A DNA stretch of 64,000 nucleotides, from NCBI GenBank assembly GCA_021778845.1, contig JAJYBU010000001.1, positions 1 through 64,000 on the forward strand, read 5' to 3'. The stretch comes from Acidobacteriota bacterium. GTDB taxonomy: Bacteria > Acidobacteriota > Terriglobia > Terriglobales > Acidobacteriaceae. Made by a program: the position numbers and the translations under genes. Below, piece after piece: positions 58,264 through 64,000 of this stretch. Every line of letters begins with the position of its first letter. Position 1 is the first letter of the stretch. The notes under the pieces were generated by a model, which saw only the letters and a program-made list of their open reading frames with translations, ran no database searches and had not been told where the DNA came from.

Positions 58264-60462
58264 TCAGGGTGAGACGGACTTCTCTACGCGAACGGCACAC
58301 TGTTTGAAGTTGGGCTCGCGCGAGATGGGATCGAACGCGCCGAGCGTGACGAGGTTGGAGTTGGCCTCGGGAAAGTGGAAAGGCATAAAGACCTGGCCGG
58401 GAGCAACAATTCCAGTGATGCGCAGTTCAACCTGCGCCACGCGGTTGCGACGTGAGATGACGGTGACGCGGTCGTGGGAACGGAGCTTGAGCTGTGCGGC
58501 ATCGATGGGATTCATCTCCAGCCACGCGTTGGGGACCATGCCGTTGAGCATGGCGATGGCTCCGGTCTTGGTGCGGGTGTGCCAGTGCTCGACGGTGCGG
58601 CCGGTGTTGAGGATGAAGTTGTACTCCTTGTCGGGCTGCTCGGCGAAGGGTTCGCAGGGGACGGCGTGGAGGCGGGCGCGGCCGTTGTCGAAGGCGAAGC
58701 GGCCATCGGTGTAGAGGCGATCGCCGCCCCACTGGACACCGCCTTCGCGCTCCACCTGCTCCCAGGAGATGGAACTGTAGTCGCATGCGCGGCCAGAGGA
58801 GACGCGCTGCCACTCCTTGTACGCGTCACGAGTGGTGGTCCAGCCGGGATATAGCTCTTCGCGCAGGCCGAGCGCCTCTGCGATGGAGAGAAAGATATCA
58901 AAGTCCGCGCGCGCTTCGCCTGGAGGTACAACAACCTTGTTCACCTTGCTGATGCGGCGCTCGGAGTTGGTGTAGGTCCCTTCCTTCTCTCCCCAGATCG
59001 CAGCGGGGAGAACGAGGTCGGCGAGCGCGGTGGTAGGAGTGGGATGAAATCCGTCCTGCACAACGAGAAACTCGAGATTCTTGAAGGCGAATTCGAGAAG
59101 GTCGTAGTTAGGAAAGGAGACGGCGGGATTGGTGGCGACGAACCAGAGCGCCTTGATGCTACCAGTGACAGCGGCTTCGATGATGTCGGGATAGGCTTTG
59201 CCGCGCTGGGTGGGAATGCGGCCGACATCGATATTCCAGATGTCGGCGAGTGCCTGGCGATCCTCCGCGTTTTCGAACTTGCGGTAGCCGGGCAGCGAGG
59301 CGGTGAAGCCGGTCTCTCGCGTGCCCATGGCGTTGCACTGGCCGGTGATAGAAAAGGGCGAGGCGCCGGTACGGCCGATGTTGCCCGTGATGAGCGCGAG
59401 ATTGTTGATGGCGGTGACGGTGACGGCGCCCTGGGTCGAGTGGTTGACACCCATCGTCCAGCCAATGAAGGCGGCCTTGGCATTGCCGTAGAGATGAGCG
59501 ACGTGCTCGATACGATCGACGCCAAGGCCGGTGATGCGCGAGGTGTGCTCGGGTGTGAAGGTGGCGACGAAGGCGGCGAACTCGGCGAAGCCTTCAGTGT
59601 GGGCGTCGATATAGGCGCGGTCGATGAGGCCGTCGCGGATAAGGATGTGGGCGATGCCATTGAGCAAAGCGATATCGGAGCGCGGCTTTACGGGCAGATG
59701 GATGTCGGCCATCATGGCAGTCTTGGTGACGCGCGGGTCGGCGACGATGAGGGTACGGTGCTGAGCGAAGCGCCCGTTGCGTTGCAGGCGCTCGCAGAGG
59801 ATGGGATGGTTGTCTGCGATGTTGGCACCAATGAGCAAAATGACGTCAGCGGTTTCGATATCTTCATAGGAGCCGGGAGGGCCATCACTGCCGAACGAGA
59901 GCTTGTAGCCGGAGACGGCGCTCGCCATACAGAGTGTCGTGTTGCCATCATTGTTGGAGGTGCCGAAACCGAGTTGCACCAGCTTGCCGAGAGTGTACGT
60001 TTCTTCCGTGAGGAGCTGGCCGGTTCCAACGACGCCAAGGGCTCCACGTCCGTGACGCGCCTGGATGGAGGTGATGCGCGTGACCATCGTTGTGATGGCT
60101 TCTTCCCACGAGACAGGAGTGAGGACTCCGTCTTTGCGCAGCAGAGGCGTAGTGGCGCGGCCGGGCGCAGTGAGCATGTGGTGTTCGCTGAGGCCTTTGG
60201 GGCAGAGCTTGCCGCGGTTGACAGGGTGATCGGGATTGCCGCGTGCGGCTACGGCCTTGCCGTCCTTGACGCCGATCAACATGCCGCAGCCAACCGAGCA
60301 GTAGCCGCACGTGGTCTTGACCCACGAGTCGGCGACGCGCGATTCGGAGATGTGGCCGAAGCGGGGATCGTTTGCGTAGGCATACTTGGTGCGGAGAGTG
60401 TCGATACCAAGGAAGCGCTTGGCGCGGACGAGGATGCTGCGAGTTTTAGCGGCTAGATTCAT
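58264..60462 (-). CDS. nasA: Nitrate reductase catalytic subunit, NasA-type molybdoenzyme
   Basis: A cytoplasmic bis-MGD molybdopterin oxidoreductase of 732 residues, close to assimilatory NarB/NasA length. The [4Fe-4S] site is C52, C55, C59 and C87 (CGYCSVGCG ... GKLCPKG). The probable Mo ligand is C178 in NTTLCMASAVSGY, a sequence typical of nitrate reductases. Later come VATNPAVSFPNYDLLEF, GEKEGTYTNSERRISKV and a C-terminal LNTGRTVEHWHTRTKTG. No twin-arginine signal is seen. The ATG overlaps the stop of the upstream DmsBC-like gene (ATGA), so the two are coupled. Nitrate specificity is supported by the adjacent transporter and nitrite/sulfite reductase. Confidence 0.9.
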   Translation of the reverse strand: MNLAAKTRSILVRAKRFLGIDTLRTKYAYANDPRFGHISESRVADSWVKTTCGYCSVGCGMLIGVKDGKAVAARGNPDHPVNRGKLCPKGLSEHHMLTAPGRATTPLLRKDGVLTPVSWEEAITTMVTRITSIQARHGRGALGVVGTGQLLTEETYTLGKLVQLGFGTSNNDGNTTLCMASAVSGYKLSFGSDGPPGSYEDIETADVILLIGANIADNHPILCERLQRNGRFAQHRTLIVADPRVTKTAMMADIHLPVKPRSDIALLNGIAHILIRDGLIDRAYIDAHTEGFAEFAAFVATFTPEHTSRITGLGVDRIEHVAHLYGNAKAAFIGWTMGVNHSTQGAVTVTAINNLALITGNIGRTGASPFSITGQCNAMGTRETGFTASLPGYRKFENAEDRQALADIWNIDVGRIPTQRGKAYPDIIEAAVTGSIKALWFVATNPAVSFPNYDLLEFAFKNLEFLVVQDGFHPTPTTALADLVLPAAIWGEKEGTYTNSERRISKVNKVVVPPGEARADFDIFLSIAEALGLREELYPGWTTTRDAYKEWQRVSSGRACDYSSISWEQVEREGGVQWGGDRLYTDGRFAFDNGRARLHAVPCEPFAEQPDKEYNFILNTGRTVEHWHTRTKTGAIAMLNGMVPNAWLEMNPIDAAQLKLRSHDRVTVISRRNRVAQVELRITGIVAPGQVFMPFHFPEANSNLVTLGAFDPISREPNFKQCAVRVEKSVSP

Positions 60463-62039
60463 GCGTGCCTCTGGCGAAGGAAGCTGAGTCCCATGCTGAG
60501 CGGGACTACCGAGACGAAGAAGAGATAACGCGCGCTGAGGATTGCGATGAACGCACAGGCAAGTCCGAGAGTCCACACACCGGTGAGGATGACCACCGAG
60601 GAGAGTAGAACGAACGCGAAGGATGAGATCACCGCAGGGCGCAGGAGCGGACCGCGCATGAGTGCGAAGGAAGCGCGGCTCTCAAAGAGTGAGGAGCCGC
60701 GCAGTCGAAGCAAGCGAATGATCTGATTGATAAGCCACAGCGCCGAGATCACAACTACCGGCCACGTGGAGTAGTGAATCGGAGTGTGCGCAAAGTCGCG
60801 TGGAGCGAGGTGTTCGAGACGTGCTGCTGCCTCATCCAGAACGGGCGCGAGGATGACGCCCATCAGTGACGCGGAGAGCAGAAAATCCAGCGGCGTGTGG
60901 ATCATGTTCCACGAGGGGCGAGCGGGTACCAGATAGATATAAGCGCTGGCGATGGTGCCGAGGACTCCGAAGATGCTGGCGGTCCAGCCGGATAGGAGAA
61001 CAACGTGGATGCCATGGAAGAGGTCGAGAGTTTGTGCCCACGAGGCGGCCGTGCAGATGCCGATGCTGAGGAAGAAGAGGCCGAAGAGTAGAACCTCGCG
61101 GCTAAGCCACGAGCGACGCCACATTTTGAGCGCGCGCCATGCGTAGGCAGGGCGGCCAAGGTGGAAGACGGAGATGTTGAGCGCGACCGCCGTGACGAGG
61201 GCGAGAAGCGTGAGGCTTACGGTGTCGGTGGCGTGGACCAGCAACATGACGACCAGCGCGCCCACGGCTGCCTGCACCATGGTGGTCATGAAGACCAGCG
61301 ACCAGTGCGGATGCTCGGCACGGATCTGACCGCTGTCAACGCGCTCGAGTTCGCCGCCGGCGACGGCCGGCGGAAGCGTGATGCGCGTGGTGGAGATGGT
61401 GTGCCGTGCAGCGGGCATGCCAGGTGAGTCGGCAGCAGTGAAGTCAGCCTTCCATGCGGCCTTGCTGACAATCTCGATTTCGATGGCGTGCTCGGGGCAC
61501 GCGTTGACGCAGGCGGGCTCGAGGCCTTCGGCGAGGCGGCCCTTGCACATGTCGCACTTGCCCACGACACCGCGCTCGGCGTTGAACTGGGGCACGGAGT
61601 AGGGACAATTCCAGACACAGTACTGGCAACCGATACAGGCGTCGGCGGAATGAACTACGATGCCCGTGATGGGGTCCTTGATGTAAGCCTCGACTGGGCA
61701 GCCTTTCACGCAATCGGCATCGAGGCAGTGATTGCATCCCATCGAAAGATAGTGGCGCAGGGTATCAGGATATGCCCCGCCTTCGAGTTCGCCGACGCGA
61801 CGCCAGTTGATGTCATAAGGATTGCCGTTCTGCTCGTTGCAGGCAATCTCACAGGAGCGGCAGCCGATGCACTTGGTCATGTCAAAGTGAAAACGATACT
61901 GCTCGCCGGGCTCGAGAGCGCGCTCAGGAATCAGCGCATCGACAACCCGTGCCGGTGCTCCAGACTCAAGCAGCGAAAGGCGTACGAGATCGAAGCTGCT
62001 TCCGTCGATGGCGCGGTCGTGGAGTGGGAGAGGCAACAC
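60459..62039 (-). CDS. Fused DmsB-DmsC-like iron-sulfur/membrane anchor protein
   Basis: A 526-residue fusion. Residues about 45-190 hold four cysteine clusters of a DmsB/NrfC-type ferredoxin (CIGCRSCEIAC, CNHCLDADCVKGCP, CIGCQYCVWNCPY, CDMCKGR ... CVNACP). Residues about 240-525 hold eight or so helices of a DmsC-type anchor, which in DMSO reductase oxidises menaquinol. Such subunits feed electrons from quinol to a molybdoenzyme; here the partner would be the NasA-type protein, translated from an overlapping start. The start is a GTG with AAGGA 3 bases upstream. Fusion of the two subunits and pairing with a signal-less NasA are unusual. Confidence 0.88.
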   Translation of the reverse strand: MLPLPLHDRAIDGSSFDLVRLSLLESGAPARVVDALIPERALEPGEQYRFHFDMTKCIGCRSCEIACNEQNGNPYDINWRRVGELEGGAYPDTLRHYLSMGCNHCLDADCVKGCPVEAYIKDPITGIVVHSADACIGCQYCVWNCPYSVPQFNAERGVVGKCDMCKGRLAEGLEPACVNACPEHAIEIEIVSKAAWKADFTAADSPGMPAARHTISTTRITLPPAVAGGELERVDSGQIRAEHPHWSLVFMTTMVQAAVGALVVMLLVHATDTVSLTLLALVTAVALNISVFHLGRPAYAWRALKMWRRSWLSREVLLFGLFFLSIGICTAASWAQTLDLFHGIHVVLLSGWTASIFGVLGTIASAYIYLVPARPSWNMIHTPLDFLLSASLMGVILAPVLDEAAARLEHLAPRDFAHTPIHYSTWPVVVISALWLINQIIRLLRLRGSSLFESRASFALMRGPLLRPAVISSFAFVLLSSVVILTGVWTLGLACAFIAILSARYLFFVSVVPLSMGLSFLRQRHA

Positions 62040-62065
62040 GGATCCTTGTAAGGGTGCGGTGGTTT

Positions 62066-63823
62066 CTAGTAGACGTCACGGTGATAGCGGTTCTGTTCCT
62101 GCAGTTCCTGCACAAACTCTTGAGCTGCTTCGGCATCTTTTTGACCATGCTCTTCGATGAGCCGATGGAGAGCTGCGTCGACATCCCGGGCCATGCGTGA
62201 GGCGTCACCGCAGACGTAGACGGATGCTCCCTCGTTGAGCCATCTCCAGAACTCTGCTCCAAACTCGATCATGCGGTCCTGCACGTAAATCTTGTGCTCC
62301 TGATCGCGGGAGAAGGCCGTGTCAAGGCGGGTGAGATGCCCATCATGGCGCATAGCATCGAGTTCGTCGCGATAGAGAAAGTCGGTGCGGGCGCTGCGCT
62401 CGCCGAAGAAAAGCCAGTTGCGGCCGGTGGCGCCTAGCGCGCGGCGCTCATGCAGAAAGGAGCGGAAGGGAGCAATGCCGGTGCCGGGGCCGATCATAAT
62501 AACCGGCGCGGTGGGATCAGCAGGGAGGCGGAATTTTCTGTTGGGTTGAATGTAGATGGGCACGCGAGTTCCAAGCGGCGTGCGGTCGCTGAGCATGGTG
62601 GAGCAGACGCCGCCGCGGTCACGATTGTGCGAGCGGTAGCGCACAACGGCGATGGTGGTGTGGATCTCGCTGCGGTGAAATGAGGGGCTGGATGAGATGG
62701 AGTAGAGGCGCGTGGACAGCTTGGGAAGAATATGGACAAGCTGCGCGGGCGACATGAGCAGGCCGGGGCACTCTTCGATGAGATCGATGAGGCCGCGGCC
62801 ATAGATGTAGGCGTCAAGCTCTTTGTGTGCTTCGGCGGAGAGAAGATGCTCGAGCTTGCAGCAATCGCCGAGCGCGGCGTAGGCCTGTACGGTCTTGCGG
62901 GTGAGGCGCGAGGGCTCGAGGTGATGCGTGAGGGCCTCGCGCAGCGTGGTTTCGCCGAGCCTGGGCAGCGTGACAATATCGTCGGGCGAGAAGTGCGTAC
63001 GCGTAAGAATTTCCTCGACGACAGCGGGATCGTTCTGCGCAATGATTCCGCACGCGTCGCCGGCTTCATAGTGCACCTCTGAGCCAGCCAGCGAGATGCC
63101 GACGTGCATGGTGAGCTTGCTGGAAACTTCATGCGTGAGCGGACGCTTGTCGATGACTTCAGCGAGATAGGGATTGTCGCGCGTGTGCGTGTGAGGTTTT
63201 GCTGGAGGCACTGCGGCAGACGCTGCGGGCGCGGATGAAGAGGCAACCGGCGTGGCGGAGAGGCTGGCGAACACGGAGTACTTCCATTGCTCAAACGGCT
63301 CATCTACATCGACGCCGGAGTCGACGCGATCGCAGAGGCGGGTGCCACCGAGTGCGTAAAAGCGGGCGTCGAGGTCTGCGCCGAACTTACAGAAATGCTC
63401 ATAGCTGGTGTCGCCGAGCGCGAAGACGGCGTAGCGCAGGTTGTCGAGGCGCGGAGCTGAGAGAAGGTGGAGGGACTCGGCGAAGGCTTGCGCGCCGTCG
63501 GGCGGATCGCCTTCGCCATACGTGCTGGCAAGCACTAGAGCGTGCGTCTGCTCGGCGAGAGACGCCGTGGTGTAGGTGTCGAGCGAAGCTAGTTCGGGCA
63601 CGTGTCCCTGCTGCTTCAGTTCCTTGACGAGCTTCTTTGCAAGACGCTCGCTGGTGCCGCTCTGCGTGGCGAAGAGCACGGCGATATTGAGGGATGGGGT
63701 TGTGGCCTTCGGCGTTGGCGCTTCAGCGGTTGAATAGATTCCGGCTAGAAAGCCGTTGAGCCAAGCGCGTTGCTCCGGCGTGAAGGGTGCGTTATCGGGG
63801 ATGAAGGGGATGGTAGTATTCAT
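62066..63823 (-). CDS. CysJ-like diflavin reductase (FMN-FAD-NADPH)
   Basis: A 585-residue soluble flavoprotein: flavodoxin domain (about 48-185; FATQSGTSERLAKKL, STYGEGDPPDGAQ, FALGDTSYEHFCKFG), FAD-binding ferredoxin-reductase domain with RLYSISSSP and GGVCSTML, and NADPH domain with IGPGTGIAPFRSFLHE, FFGERS and a C-terminal VYVCGDASRMARDV. This is the architecture of sulfite reductase alpha subunit, passing electrons from NADPH to an acceptor hemoprotein. The ATG overlaps the stop of a nitrite/sulfite reductase gene (ATGA), so that protein is the likely partner. A Pro/Ala/Ser linker (about 190-215) joins the domains. Confidence 0.92.
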   Translation of the reverse strand: MNTTIPFIPDNAPFTPEQRAWLNGFLAGIYSTAEAPTPKATTPSLNIAVLFATQSGTSERLAKKLVKELKQQGHVPELASLDTYTTASLAEQTHALVLASTYGEGDPPDGAQAFAESLHLLSAPRLDNLRYAVFALGDTSYEHFCKFGADLDARFYALGGTRLCDRVDSGVDVDEPFEQWKYSVFASLSATPVASSSAPAASAAVPPAKPHTHTRDNPYLAEVIDKRPLTHEVSSKLTMHVGISLAGSEVHYEAGDACGIIAQNDPAVVEEILTRTHFSPDDIVTLPRLGETTLREALTHHLEPSRLTRKTVQAYAALGDCCKLEHLLSAEAHKELDAYIYGRGLIDLIEECPGLLMSPAQLVHILPKLSTRLYSISSSPSFHRSEIHTTIAVVRYRSHNRDRGGVCSTMLSDRTPLGTRVPIYIQPNRKFRLPADPTAPVIMIGPGTGIAPFRSFLHERRALGATGRNWLFFGERSARTDFLYRDELDAMRHDGHLTRLDTAFSRDQEHKIYVQDRMIEFGAEFWRWLNEGASVYVCGDASRMARDVDAALHRLIEEHGQKDAEAAQEFVQELQEQNRYHRDVY

Positions 63824-64000
63824 CGCGCGGACTCCGTGGCGCAGAGCGTGCGCAGTTGGCCGATGCTGCGGCGGCGGGTGAACTGAAGGAAGGATTCGTC
63901 ATCGGCGCGCTGGCTGACGTAGGCGTCGAAGAGGCGGTGGAGCACGGGCGTGAGTTCAGAGAATTTGATCGCCGGAATAAGCTCACGAGCGAGTCCCTGG
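63820..64000 (-). CDS. C-terminal end of a NirA-type nitrite/sulfite reductase (partial)
   Basis: The minus-strand frame open from the window edge to TGA at 63822-63820 reads 59 residues. They contain GLARELIPAIKFSEL, PVLHRLFDAYVSQRADDESF and FTRRRSIGQLRTL. This resembles the extreme C-terminus of ferredoxin-type nitrite and sulfite reductases (a P-x-L-x-x-L-x-x-Y-x-x-x-R segment, then ESFxxFxxR). Siroheme and iron-sulfur ligands lie outside the window, so nitrite or sulfite cannot be distinguished directly; nitrate genes downstream favour nitrite. Its stop overlaps the flavoprotein start. Confidence 0.65.
   Translation of the reverse strand, partial: QGLARELIPAIKFSELTPVLHRLFDAYVSQRADDESFLQFTRRRSIGQLRTLCATESAR

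Noticed and set aside
63792-63986. 64-residue minus-strand frame MSLFRRSNSLNS at the right edge
   Set aside because: It is a shifted frame of the nitrite/sulfite reductase C-terminus, which is open to the window edge and ends in a translationally coupled stop.

Overview
The window is GC-rich, densely packed chromosomal DNA with almost no rRNA-type or phage content. Two very large Oar-like TonB-dependent receptors with N-terminal carboxypeptidase-regulatory domains, a DUF5666 protein, secreted S9 and M14 peptidases and families of short dispersed repeats together suggest an aerobic soil bacterium of the Acidobacteriota (Terriglobia/Acidobacteriaceae-like). That placement is inferred from gene style, not from a marker-gene comparison.

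Layout. 1-700: a transposase tail and a decayed tyrosine integrase lie beside tRNA-Ser(GCT), a used integration site. 843-8414: housekeeping genes (APC permease, pyrophosphatase, hemE-hemH, rsmD, a CBS protein built on a catalytically dead M50 scaffold, rsmI). 8601-12628: a sulfur-carrier-dependent cysteine pathway (CysM, JAMM peptidase, USP, CysO-like carrier, MoeZ-like activator). 12727-14540: homoserine dehydrogenase and guanine deaminase on the minus strand. 14628-21734: a plant-like ureide pathway on the plus strand: allantoinase, OHCU decarboxylase, HIU hydrolase, urate oxidase, allantoate amidohydrolase, ureidoglycine aminohydrolase and ureidoglycolate amidohydrolase. With guanine deaminase these genes can convert guanine to xanthine and urate to glyoxylate; xanthine dehydrogenase is not in the window. 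21845-25308: an aldehyde dehydrogenase and an MscS-type channel.

25400-42384: cell-envelope and secreted proteins (two TonB receptors, DUF5666 protein, PAS-GAF-GGDEF-EAL signalling protein, USP, S9 peptidase, M14 carboxypeptidase). 42465-51500: a complete Pho locus on the minus strand, phoB-phoR-porin-pstS-pstC-pstA-pstB-phoU. Two Pho-box-like arrays with exact 11-bp periodicity sit before the porin and before pstC, and hairpins separate porin/pstS and pstS/pstC. 51603-56364: a GT39 glycosyltransferase, ligA, an iron-trafficking protein and tRNA-Pro(GGG).

56585-64000: a minus-strand nitrate assimilation operon. In transcription order it holds a nitrite/sulfite reductase C-terminus, a CysJ-like flavoprotein, a fused DmsB-DmsC-like protein, a NasA-type molybdoenzyme, a NarK-type transporter and a 55-residue membrane protein. 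The most unusual points are the carrier protein whose diglycine is masked by 13 residues and whose stop codon lies at the edge of a mobile-looking repeat, the two-copy repeat itself (85/90 identical, no indels), the degenerate M50 protein, the repeat-derived N-terminus of RsmI, and the mixed electron-transfer architecture of the nitrate operon.
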